Positions 11,787-20,000 of a stretch of 25,578 nt of DNA are shown piece by piece. Below the pieces are notes generated by a model. The model was given only the letters and a program-made list of their open reading frames with translations. It ran no database searches and had not been told where the DNA came from. The translations under genes were made by a program, and so were the position numbers. This DNA comes from Spirogloea muscicola (taxonomy: Eukaryota > Streptophyta > Zygnematophyceae > Spirogloeales > Spirogloeaceae), in assembly GCA_009602725.1 (NCBI GenBank), contig WELB01000075.1:90095-115672 (forward strand). The letters run 5' to 3'. Every line of letters begins with the position of its first letter. Within the stretch, counting starts at the first letter, position 1.

Positions 11787-12341
11787 GGTCTAGACGACCT
11801 GAAGCTAGACAGTCGCTCTAGCCAGTCTGCTTACATTCCCTGGATCTCAGTTGATGTTGTCAAAATTGCTTTGTTGCCAATTGTGTACACCATCCTGGTT
11901 GGGTGCTTCTACATGCGCGCTATCTATGATTGTGGCCTACCCTTTTGTAAGTGCTTCAGATTGCAAGCAGTAATTGATGAGGTAAATTTCAGCAGGTAAC
12001 TTTCAATATCTGGCCCTTCACATCAGCTGCAGAAGAGCTGCAACGGCACATTGCTATAACTTGAGGTAGTTGCAAGATCAAGCCCATGATATCCATGTTC
12101 TTGCGTTACTTAGCTATTGCATGTAATTTACCTCGTCGGCATCTTGACAAGAGACCGAGTCAAAGTAACCACATGGGCATTCCTTCGAGTTACTGAACAC
12201 ATATGTATTCACAATCAAAGTACCACTCTCGACAAAAGCTTATTACATACCCGAATAGGTTCTTTTTCCATGACCTGGTGTAGTAAGTGCATGCAAGACG
12301 ATCTACCAGAAGAGCGACGCTTCCATTTCCAAGGGGCAGGC
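11787..12341 (+). other. 3' flank of eIF2-gamma, probable 3' UTR, no other gene
   Basis: The composition drops to ordinary intergenic values after the TGA at 11784-11786. A TGTAA pentamer at 12122-12126, about 336 bases past the stop, is a candidate polyadenylation signal of the green-algal type. No open frame with family-like content is present on either strand up to about 12340. Confidence 0.5.
12122..12126 (+). terminator. Candidate polyadenylation signal TGTAA for eIF2-gamma
   Basis: TGTAA is the dominant polyadenylation signal in many chlorophyte algae. This copy is on the sense strand 336 bases after the stop codon. Assignment depends on the alga being a chlorophyte and has no transcript support here. 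Confidence 0.35.
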
Positions 12342-12692
12342 TCATGGTGTAGACGCAACCAGCACACTTCGTCGTAATCTCTTGCACAACCACTGTCGGA
12401 CAGTGTACAAGGGGTGAGGGACGACGGCCGGCGGCGAGGGTCTTAAGGCGGCGGAGGTGGTGCCGGCGGGTAGGGGCCTGGGAGGGGTGAATTCTGATGT
12501 CAGGGCGAGGCGGGTGGAGGTGGACGGAGTGGGGGAGGCGGCGACAGTGGCGGCGTCAACTGACGCGGCGGCGGCCGCGGCGGCGGCCGCGGCGGTGGCC
12601 GCGGCGGCGGACGTGACGGAGAGTGCCTGCAGGAGGCTGCGCAGGTGGCCACGGTCCGCGGCCGCGGAGCTCTGCGCCGGGAGGCCCGGCAT
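12342..12692 (-). CDS. Doubtful low-complexity open frame in a GC-rich island
   Basis: A 116-codon frame starts with ATG at 12692 on the minus strand (MPGLPAQSSAAADRGHLRSL) and runs to a stop at 12342. After about 25 residues that could belong to a real N-terminus, it becomes a poly-alanine tract from GCC/GCG repeats and then a Pro/Ser/Thr-rich segment. I recognise no family. GC-rich islands in this window otherwise mark first exons (VAC14, eIF2-gamma, oxidoreductase), so this may be the first exon of a gene whose remainder is missing or not visible. It could equally be a chance frame in simple-sequence DNA. The adjoining T run and N prevent any link to the MRT4 exon. Confidence 0.2.
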   Translation of the reverse strand: MPGLPAQSSAAADRGHLRSLLQALSVTSAAAATAAAAAAAAAASVDAATVAASPTPSTSTRLALTSEFTPPRPLPAGTTSAALRPSPPAVVPHPLYTVRQWLCKRLRRSVLVASTP

Positions 12693-12750
12693 CCCGCCTC
12701 CGCCACGGAGCCGCGGACTGGCGGCGGCGCAGGGCTCAGCGCAGCTCCGG

Positions 12751-12874
<124 letters not shown>

Positions 12875-12875
12875 N
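12875..12875. other. Undetermined base, probable scaffold join
   Basis: The N directly ends the T run. The left side is simple-sequence GC-rich DNA and the right side is intron of a partial MRT4 gene, with no continuity of any gene model across it. The two flanks should not be assumed adjacent in the real chromosome. Confidence 0.7.
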
Positions 12876-12994
12876 AACTGCTATTGCCAGTCGCTCGAAC
12901 CATGGCGGCCACGCCATGGCTGAGCAGTAATCCGTGGCCGCTGCCACCTTCCCGGCCCTAGACCTAACCCTAAGCCCCGGGCCCTGAGCCGTAC

Positions 12995-13160
12995 CGGCTG
13001 GAATCCTTGAGCTCGTCGCGGAGGTCCTTGAAGCGGCTGTTGCGGTAGTTCTCCAGCTCGAACACGTACAGCGCGGCGTACGCGTCCAGGCAGCCGCGCA
13101 CGGCACCCACGAGCGTCTCCTTGGCGCCGCGCCCCTTGCGCTTGGCCTTGGAAAGCGTCA
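12995..13160 (-). CDS. MRT4: Single exon of ribosome assembly factor MRT4 (P0-like), partial gene
   Basis: MRT4 is a nucleolar homolog of ribosomal stalk protein P0 that occupies the P0 site on pre-60S particles. The exon encodes about 54 residues (TLSKAKRKGRG..., YVFELENYRNSRFKDLRDEL, ending KDSSR), matching the N-terminal region of plant and yeast MRT4 (TLSK-x-K-x-KGR, then VF-x3-N-x-RN-x-x-FK-x-x-R). It is bounded by an acceptor (GCGCAG, 13163-13161) and a donor (CCG|GTAC at 12995/12994), with incomplete codons at both ends as expected of an internal exon. The preceding exon (normally starting MPKSKR) and the next exons (normally FFLG-x-NKV...) are not visible. Downstream, only 119 bases of intron remain before the N at 12875. 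Either the gene continues in the gap or this is a broken copy. Confidence 0.72.
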
Positions 13161-13194
13161 CTGCGCGCGCGCCCGCAACGCCGCGTCGGCTTGC

Positions 13195-13195
13195 T

Positions 13196-13227
<32 letters not shown>

Positions 13228-13230
13228 CGC
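13195..13230 (+). repeat. GCG trinucleotide repeat
   Basis: About 11 GCG/CGG units in a row end in ggccgcgggggggg. The tract lies just upstream (in transcription order) of the MRT4 exon, in intron or 5' UTR. Such triplet runs are common in the GC-rich 5' islands of this window. Confidence 0.85.
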
Positions 13231-13429
13231 GGGGGGGGAGCTGCTCGAGATCTGCGAGCTTTTGATTTGGGGGGAGGTGCTTTCCCGGCCGGCCCGGGCC
13301 GGCAGCGCGCCTGACGCCGGCCGGCTGACGCCTCCGACTGACGCCCGCTGCTGGCGAACCCCCCTTTACGGTCGCCGACCTGCGGGCCCAAGCTCGATAC
13401 ATGTTAATCAGGAGAAGAGAAAGTGGCTC

Positions 13430-13478
13430 TCCCAATGGGCCCAAGGGCTGTGAAAAGCCCGCCCGAAAAGAAATCTAG
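13430..13478 (+). repeat. Hairpin-bearing dispersed repeat, copy A (diverged)
   Basis: The segment contains gggctgtgaaaagcccgccc followed by gaaaagaa. The core forms a short stem (GGGCT with AGCCC around an A-rich loop), as in copies B-D. Copy A is the most diverged and lacks the ggacaat tail. Confidence 0.5.
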
Positions 13479-13502
13479 AGGGTGGTCCCCAAGAGTGAGA
13501 AG

Positions 13503-13534
13503 AATCCGCCATACGCGCGCGCGTATGGCGGATT
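13503..13534. repeat. Perfect 32-bp palindrome
   Basis: Every one of the 16 base pairs matches around a centre between 13518 and 13519; the arm is aatccgccatacgcgc. Farther out, gtcccc on the left and ggggac on the right (13535-13540) also pair across about 12 unpaired bases on the left side. The DNA or its transcript could extrude a stable hairpin. It lies among repeat copies and not in a gene 3' end, so I do not call it a terminator. Confidence 0.95.
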
Positions 13535-13754
13535 GGGGACAGGCCAGCCGGATGGAAAGACAGACATAGCACAGAATAATGTATTGCCTGAACAATGCAT
13601 TAGCTTGAAGTGGCCTCCCTTCCATTCTACGCGCACCGCGCGCCTGCTGTCTTCCAGCGTGAGGCTGTGAAATCCCAGGCCATGCTCCATTGACAAGGTT
13701 CGGAAAAGATGCACCCATCCCCGAAGGAGGCGGTGAGAAGTACGCTCCACAGAG

Positions 13755-13809
13755 CGAGGGCTGCGGAAAAGCCGGCCCCCAATGAATGACGAGAAGAAGG
13801 ACAATATCG
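13755..13809 (+). repeat. Hairpin-bearing dispersed repeat, copy B
   Basis: It contains gagggctgcggaaaagccgg, then agaagaaggacaatatc, the same order of blocks as copies C and D. About 30 bases later comes the motif ggccaagtacaacggcaagc (13849-13868), which also occurs in both inverted arms. This links the hairpin repeat and the arm sequence as parts of one element family. Confidence 0.65.
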
Positions 13810-14277
13810 TGTATTCGAAAGATTTACAGGCCAACATGGCCAAGTACAACGGCAAGCACATCTAATGACGTAGCACCTTCTGGAGCTGCTAGAGGAGTGG
13901 GGCAGCAGCATTGGCGGGAGGGATGGCGGGGGGGGGAAAGGAGGGCCGGAAGTGCCGATGAGGGCCTTGTTGACCTGGCCTGGCAGCAGTTGCAGGAGGG
14001 ACGGAAAAGGAGGGACGAGAAGGAGGCAGAGGCGGCATTGGGCTGGGTGTCGGCTCGGCGGCCGCCACGCCGCGCCGGCAGGCCCCTCATCGTCGCCTAC
14101 GTGCCCCCTGGCGACGCAGCCAACCGCATCAAGTGGGGCCCCCATCAACCCCGCAGGCAGGGCACGCGGTCGCCATTGCCGCCCGGGGCAAGGAAGGAGC
14201 TGAAGAACGCCGACTGTCCAGCCGAGCGTGATGTCGTGACGTCGTCGCCCTCGATAGAAGAAATTGGTCGCCCGTAG
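13786..14277 (+). CDS. Unrecognised open frame, possible gene fragment between two repeat copies
   Basis: The 163-codon frame begins in repeat copy B and passes into a GC-rich island. Its middle part looks more protein-like than the other frames here: a charged helix (WQQLQEGRKRRDEKEAEAAL) followed by RAGRPLIVAYVPPGDAANRI. The stop at 14275-14277 lies immediately before repeat copy C. I recognise no family. The ATG lies in repeat sequence, so the annotated start is not credible; only about 13900-14270 could be former host coding sequence. A captured exon within a non-autonomous element is possible but unproven. Confidence 0.25.
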   Translation: MTRRRTISCIRKIYRPTWPSTTASTSNDVAPSGAARGVGQQHWREGWRGGERRAGSADEGLVDLAWQQLQEGRKRRDEKEAEAALGWVSARRPPRRAGRPLIVAYVPPGDAANRIKWGPHQPRRQGTRSPLPPGARKELKNADCPAERDVVTSSPSIEEIGRP

Positions 14278-14280
14278 AAA

Positions 14281-14331
14281 AAGAGGGGCTCGCAAAGCCA
14301 GCCCAGAAAAGAACGGACAATATCCAAAGGC
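14281..14331 (+). repeat. Hairpin-bearing dispersed repeat, copy C
   Basis: It contains gaggggctcgcaaagccagc, then agaaaagaacggacaatatc, and aligns nearly base for base with copy D some 11 kb away. The core can pair as GGGCT-x-GC with GC-x-AGCCC around a three-base loop. Confidence 0.85.
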
Positions 14332-14650
14332 CACACGACGGTGACCAGGAAAGACACTCCTAGGAGGGGGCGGCGGTATCAACGTACACGAAGGTTTGGG
14401 GCTCCGAGAACCTTCCTCGACCTCTTCTGTACCGGCTTGCTCGAGGAGCGGTAACCCAACGGTGGCAAAAGCAGACAGATTTCAACGCGCCCGCGCATGC
14501 ACCATTAGTTGTCCTGCAGCGTTCTCTGGGTTATGCCTTGCAACTGCAGGCCACCCGCTCCTTGGCTGCTGCCTCTTCGTTTCAGCATTTCAATTTTTTC
14601 CGGCTATCAAAGGAAGTTGTTCTTTCTCCTCCGGCTCCCTTCTAGGAAGA

Positions 14651-14887
14651 ATGCGTGTGTATAAAGAGATGGAGGGCCATGTGTGGCCAAGTACAAAGGC
14701 AAGCACATTGACAATTTACATCACCTGCTGCTAAGCTGACCCGCTCAGTAACCACGAGTCAGCACATAGAGGTCGCTAATTGATGCCCGAATACCGGATG
14801 GCAATCGACAAGCTCTTGAGCTACCAGCTAAGGCTCGACCAGCTTTCTGATGCAACGCATGAGCCTGAGCTCGCTGCAGACAAGCTG
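14651..14887 (+). repeat. Left arm of a diverged inverted repeat
   Basis: Read on +, this segment carries in order ggccaagtacaaaggcaagc, agtaaccacgagtcagcaca, gaggtcgctaattgatgccc, gaataccggatggcaa, cagctttctgatgcaa and gcatgagcctgagctcgctg. The same blocks in the same order occur on the minus strand at 15834-15535. By eye the blocks are about 70-80% identical. The arms are separated by about 650 bases containing a GC-rich island. Confidence 0.8.
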
Positions 14888-15239
14888 ACACTCGACGATA
14901 CAAGAACGACAAGTATGCTGCCGGCATGCTCATCTGAGCTGGAAACGTATCCTCACGTCGGGCGTATCCCAAGCTTGCAATATTCTGCAGTAAGCGAGGG
15001 CCCATGCAGCCAAAAGTGTCGATTGCCGCCGGTAGGAGGTGATCGCTGCGGGGGTAGTCCGAATAGTGTCGGAGATTTCTCTGCTCAGTACCTCCCACCG
15101 CGTGGCCAGCAGTGTGCGTCGAAGCGGAACTCTTGTATCCCTCCGTCACCACCACAATCACCAAGGCGCGTGGGCCAACGCCAGGTTGTACACCCACAAT
15201 GTCTAGGGTAAACGTCTAGGAGATGCTTGTCCTGCTTCC

Positions 15240-15510
15240 ACGGCGAAGAACAGGGCAAGCAGCAGGGGCTGCCAGTGTGGCCGGGGCCTCACTGGCTCGA
15301 GCTCGCCCGCATTGCGGGGGGCCCCGCCGTCCCCGCCACCGGCGCCAGCGGCGGCGGCGCCGAGGAAGCTTCTGCCGCGGACGCCAAGCGGCAGCCTCAC
15401 TCCCGCTCGGCGCCGGCCACGTGGAGCGCGTTGAGGTGGCAGGCGCCGCCTGGCGGCGGCAGAGGCGCGTCGCGGTGCTGGGCCGGCGCCGAGCCCGGAG
15501 CCGCATATGG
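15240..15510. other. Orphan GC-rich island between inverted repeat arms
   Basis: GC rises sharply here (runs such as ccaccggcgccagcggcggc) and falls again at both edges. Both strands are open in several frames, all Ala/Arg/Gly/Pro-rich. A + frame contains WPGPHWLELARIAGGPAVPA, which I cannot assign. In this window such islands otherwise coincide with first exons, so it may be captured exon DNA. Simple GC drift is the alternative. Confidence 0.35.
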
Positions 15511-15534
15511 GTTTCTCTTGCGCCGTGGAGCTCT

Positions 15535-15834
15535 GCCTGTGTGCAGCGTACTCAGGCTCATGCTTTGCACCAGAAAGCTGGGCTCCAGTAAGTCTTCTGG
15601 GCTGGCCTCTCACTGCTACTGCTGTCAATCTGGGAGAGAGCCACTTCTGTAGTTGGTGGTAGAAGGGCTTGGAGGTTGCCATCTGGTATTCAGGCATCGA
15701 AGTAGCGACCATTATGTGCCTGACCCGTGGTTACGAGCAGGTCAGTGTGCAGAGGGTAATGATGTACGTCAGAGGATGTGCTTGCCGCTGAACTTGGCCA
15801 CTGTGGGCCTTCCATTCCTCCCAGTACACGCAGC
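15535..15834 (-). repeat. Right arm of a diverged inverted repeat
   Basis: On the minus strand it repeats the left arm: ggccaagttcagcggcaagc, cgtaaccacgggtcaggcac, ggtcgctacttcgatgcctg, aataccagatggcaa, cagctttctggtgcaa and gcatgagcctgagtacgctg. It carries an extra segment of about 60 bases between the last two groups of blocks relative to the left arm. No terminal inverted repeat or target-site duplication could be fixed by eye. Confidence 0.8.
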
Positions 15835-16040
15835 TTCTGCTCTGCTCCGCTTAGGGAGGGCCTTGTCGTCTGCAAGCGCATCTGCTCGTCGCAGGTGGCA
15901 AAGGTGCCGGCAGCGGAGCCGCGTCGGTAGCGGTGGGGGCCGAGGCGGCGGAATCCGGGCCTGCGAGAAGGCTGGGGGGAAGATTCGACGCGAAGGAGGG
16001 GGGCCCGCAGCCCGGCCCCCGCCCTGACCAAAAGGGGGCG

Positions 16041-16544
16041 TCAGCTGCAGCTGACGCGCCTCTTCCCTTTCCCTCCTCCGGCCTGCTCCCAGCCGCTCCT
16101 CCATTTGTATGGGGGGAAATAGAACCACCTGCTTATCATCAGCAGCCGTCTCCTGGCTCTCGAGCTGCAGGCGCCACTGCAGCCGCCTGCGCCGCCGCCG
16201 CCGCCGCCGCCACCGCCGCCGCCGCCGTCGCCGTCGCGGGCCTGGCTGTGGAGACGCGACGACGGCGACGGCGACAGCGACGGGGCTGCTCGAGACGTGA
16301 GGCTCTCGCTTCGGCGGCGCTTCGGCGGTCGCCCCGCCACGACCCCGCCGCGGGTGCGAACTGCCCTTGCCGATCCCCCCGCTGCCTCGGCCAGCTGCCC
16401 GGTCAGTCCTAGCCGGCCTCCGGCGCTCCGCCCGCCGCGCCCGCCGCGCCGAGCCCTGCCACGGCCTTGGCGCGCCCGGCCGTGGCATGGCCAGCGATCC
16501 AGCCTGCCGACGGGGTCTCGTGCGTCCGAGTCCTCGTCCGACAT
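16041..16544 (-). CDS. Doubtful open frame starting MSDEDSDARDPVGR
   Basis: A minus-strand ATG at 16544 opens an acidic start (MSDEDSDARDPVGRLDRW) that looks like a natural N-terminus. The frame then becomes Arg/Gly-rich, with poly-glycine from the CCG repeat. It would be divergent from the phosphatase gene, about 490 bases away, in the same layout as VAC14/eIF2-gamma. No later exons with recognisable content are found downstream on the minus strand. If real, only the first 15-30 codons are likely coding, with a donor such as the GTCGGC that follows. Confidence 0.2.
   Translation of the reverse strand: MSDEDSDARDPVGRLDRWPCHGRARQGRGRARRGGRGGRSAGGRLGLTGQLAEAAGGSARAVRTRGGVVAGRPPKRRRSESLTSRAAPSLSPSPSSRLHSQARDGDGGGGGGGGGGGGAGGCSGACSSRARRRLLMISRWFYFPPYKWRSGWEQAGGGKGKRRVSCS
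16190..16236 (+). repeat. CCG trinucleotide repeat
   Basis: Some 14 CCG/CGC units occur with single CAC and GTC interruptions. The tract produces the poly-Arg, poly-Ala or poly-Gly runs seen in all frames across it and lies within the GC-rich island upstream of the phosphatase gene. Confidence 0.85.
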
Positions 16545-17031
16545 GGGCAAGCATCTGCCGGCAGTCGCAGCCTGCGGCCGCTGGTGACTGCACGACTGCA
16601 AACAGCAGCCAGACGGATTAGCAGGCGGCAAGCCCTCGACGGCCGCAGAAGAGGCCCGTCTTCTGCAGCGGGCTCTGCAGCGGGTCGCTTTTGTCAGCGG
16701 GGGGTCGCTTCCCCTCGTGACAGCGCCGACATGGTCGAGCGCCATGGTGGCCTCCAAGTGCCTGGCGGATGTTTCTGGTCTCTTAGCATGGCTACTGTGG
16801 CACCGGATCACAAATCACCACCTCCGGTGGCTAATTCCGGGGCCCAAGTTGCTGATGGATTGCCCGTGTAGGCCGCCCGTGTAGCCCGTCATCTCAACCC
16901 CGACGTGCGGAGCTAGCTAGATTAGCCAGGCACGACGCCGCTCGCTGCATGCCACGCCACTCACTCCAGCTACGGACGCAGTAAGCTCCCCTCCGGAATC
17001 TGCAGGGCTCGCGGCTTGGCGCACGATCAAT

Positions 17032-20000
17032 ATGGCCTTAGCTATGAGGATTGCCTTTGCTCTGCTGGCCCTGCTGGGGAGCGCGGCTGCAGCCTCGAAG
17101 CCAGCTCTGGTTATCTACGCAAACACGACAATCACCAAGAATGGCGTCCTCCTGCCGGTACGCACTTGGACCCTGGTAGCTCTCACGCACTAAGTTAACG
17201 TACAGTGCTGAGCCGAGGCAGTCTGTGACAGGGCACTTGTCACTAGCTACCGACAACAGGGCCCCCTGTGTTGTGACAGGTCAACGTGTACAACCCGACC
17301 CCAGACAAGGGAGATGTCGTCGGCGTGTATCAGTATCTGGGTGAGAGCGATGTTGGCACGACCACAAACAGGGCAGTCATCAAGTTCTTCTTCCCGGCTG
17401 CGAGGGACGCCAGCTACCTGAAGAACAATCACACGGTCATCTGGTACAGCTGCCCTCCTCGCTCAAACTGGATATCTCGGGTAGCAGCGTCAGCCTGACT
17501 TGGGTTCGGTCACTTGGCTACGCAGCTCTCAAGAGCCAGTCAGCTCTAATCTGCCAGCGGTCGATGTGAAGCTGCCTCATGCAGATTAAGGTATGCAACC
17601 GTTTGCAGGGTCTACGTGCTCAACTTCCGGACGGACCTCATCCTGTACCTTTTCAAAGGGGCGTGTGACGCACAACTTGGAGCCTGTGGCGGGTTCTTGC
17701 TGCCGCAGTACATCATTGCCAAGTCGCCTGTCATTGTGCAAGGGAATCCCAATGAACCCACGCAGGGCCACGTTGGCTACCGTTCGATCACTGATCAGTC
17801 CGTGTAAGTCCCTGGACCACCTCAGCGATCCATTCGACGTTCTCAGAAGCTGGACTCGCAAACTTTCAGTGCCAAATACACAATCCCTCAGTTGTAGTGG
17901 CGTGGTTCCCTCTTGAGACATCATGCTGACAGCAGCTGGTGGCAACGCGCAGGAATGTGGCCATCCAGTGGACAACCAGGGACTACCTCTCGCCCGTTGT
18001 CCAGTGGGGCCTGTCTGCAGATAAGATGACCTACACTGTTCCGGCGACGCCGTCAACATATACGCGTGCAGAGATGTGCGGCCCGCCCGCCAACACCACC
18101 GGCTGGAGGGACCCTGGGACTTTCAACACTGCCTTTTTGAGCCTTCCCTTCAAGACACGAGTGTTTTACCGTTATGGTGACATTGTGAGTGATACACTTT
18201 TCCCATCAATACTGATGAGCGGCGCAAGGGAGGCCTGCCTGCACTCGTCGTGGACGAGTTGTTGTGTATTGACTGAGGTGCCTCGGTCATCCTTGACAGT
18301 AGGTGCATCTAGTCACTTCGCCTGTGCTGTCCATTTGATTGTAATGCACTGATGGAAGTCACAAGCGGAAAAACTGGCATGCAGTCGACTAAGAATTTCG
18401 GCAGCACTTACTTCTTCACCACCGCTCCCAAGCCCGGCCCCTACCCGACACGGATCTTGTGGATCGCTGACTATGGCAACGCCAACCCAGACGGGGCTGA
18501 CCAGTTTGGTGTAGACTCTTCCAGCATCTTCTTCCGTCCGCCGCCCAGCCCAGGTAGGGGGATGCAAGTGCATCGCCAGTGATGGGGATTTGTGCAACAT
18601 CAGCATCAGCATGAATGCTTGCTCTTGTTTCCCCAGCAATGCTGACATTCTGGGTGAGAGGGACTGCGTCAGGCAGCGCGCCGGACCCGACCAACTTTGC
18701 GAGGTGGTTTAGCGAGGACCAGCAGGTCATCAACTCAGACCAGGAGGAGCAGGGCGCGTCCTTGGCCACAGCCAATGCCCTCTACTACGAGGCATACAAG
18801 ACTGGACTCAACTACAATGCTCTGTTCATCTCTGGCGACATCTCCTATGCCAGGTACATCTGACCGGATTGCTGTACAAGTTCCAGCCTAAAGAGCCAGG
18901 CCAGACTGCCGATATGAACTGGCACTCTACTCCAACGAGCCGCGTGCGACGCTTGTTGAGCAGGGGCTTCCAGGGCCAGTGGGAGCAGTTCTGGAAGCAG
19001 ACGGAGGGGATCACGCAGCGCGTTCCCGTCATGATCACCATGGGGAACCATGAGCGCGATTGGCCCGGCACCGGCGACCGATTCTCCGCATACCCACCCC
19101 TGGACCTCGACTCTGGTCTGCCGACTGTCTCACTACTGACGGATGAGTGCACGTATCTTGAATTTAATTTGAAGCTGTTGTGTCTTTCGCAAGTCATGAA
19201 TGTTGAGCTGGACTCAACTGGCTAACAATTTTGACTTGAGTTTCTCATTCTCAAATCATTCCTTGAGAGCAGGTGGAGAGTGTGGGGTTGCGGCCGACAA
19301 GCGCTTCTACAACCCGCCGCCCTTCAGCAGCTACAATCCCGTGCAACCAGCGAAAGCAGACACCCCTTGGTAAAGACCACTTTGTGCCGCCAGTTTGGCA
19401 GGCCCTCTTGGCCCTGAGCACCGGTGGACAGCTGCATGTACAGCAATGCGAGTCTTCCACATAGGGGTAGGAAGGACAAAGCTGACGCCCTCAAAGTGCG
19501 CTTTCCTGTGCAGGTACTCTATTGACATCGGAGCTGTCCACCTGCTCCAGTACTCCACAGAGCACAACGTCTCCAGGGGCTCGCCTCAGTGGACGTGAGT
19601 CCTGGATTTAGTATGCTGTGCCAGAAATCACGCAGATCGAGCCTTGCCCACTTCAAACCCCCAATGTCTGCCTCAGTGGCTACTTTCCTGACTTGGCACA
19701 TGCTCTCATTTGGCAGCTACATCGTGGAGGACCTACAGAGTGTCAATCGCAGCAAGACGCCGTGGGTGATTGTCTCCGGCCATCGGCCGGTTCACATTGA
19801 CTCGCTGGATGGCGTCCTCCCCTCCTCCAACCTGCTTGCTGGCGAGGAGATACTGGCAAACTTGGAGGATGTGTTCATGCTCTACGAGGTCCTCGTCGCC
19901 CCAAGTTGTGCCCCAGAGTTGTACCATGTTGTGCTGATCTGCTGTTGTCCTGATACTTCTGTTCATCCATGTTATTTTTGGCTTGTGCATGCCTAGTATT

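Larger units (their letters stand above)
13395..17031. other. Repeat-rich region without a recognisable complete gene
   Basis: The 3.6-kb stretch before the phosphatase start alternates between moderate-GC repeat sequence (13395-13880, 14280-15230, 15530-15840) and GC-rich islands (13890-14270, 15240-15510, 15850-16560). The islands carry long open frames on both strands, mostly Arg/Pro/Ala/Gly-rich. None gives a family I know. The repeats (hairpin copies, palindrome, inverted arms) are listed separately. No transposase or reverse transcriptase is readable, so any mobile element here would be non-autonomous or decayed. The last part (16560-17031) should contain the phosphatase promoter. Confidence 0.55.

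Noticed and set aside
12955-12980. Telomere-like cctaaccctaagcccc
   Set aside because: There is only one imperfect pair of CCCTAA-type units with no further repeats, and it lies in the intron directly after the MRT4 exon.
13230-13270. Minus-strand PPKSKARR as the missing MRT4 first exon (family start MPKSKR)
   Set aside because: There is no ATG before it, no GT donor after it, and its frame does not join the MRT4 exon. It is probably chance.
13503-13534. Rho-independent terminator or CRISPR-type repeat
   Set aside because: The surroundings are a eukaryotic nuclear genome, there is no T tract after the hairpin, and no regularly spaced repeats are present.
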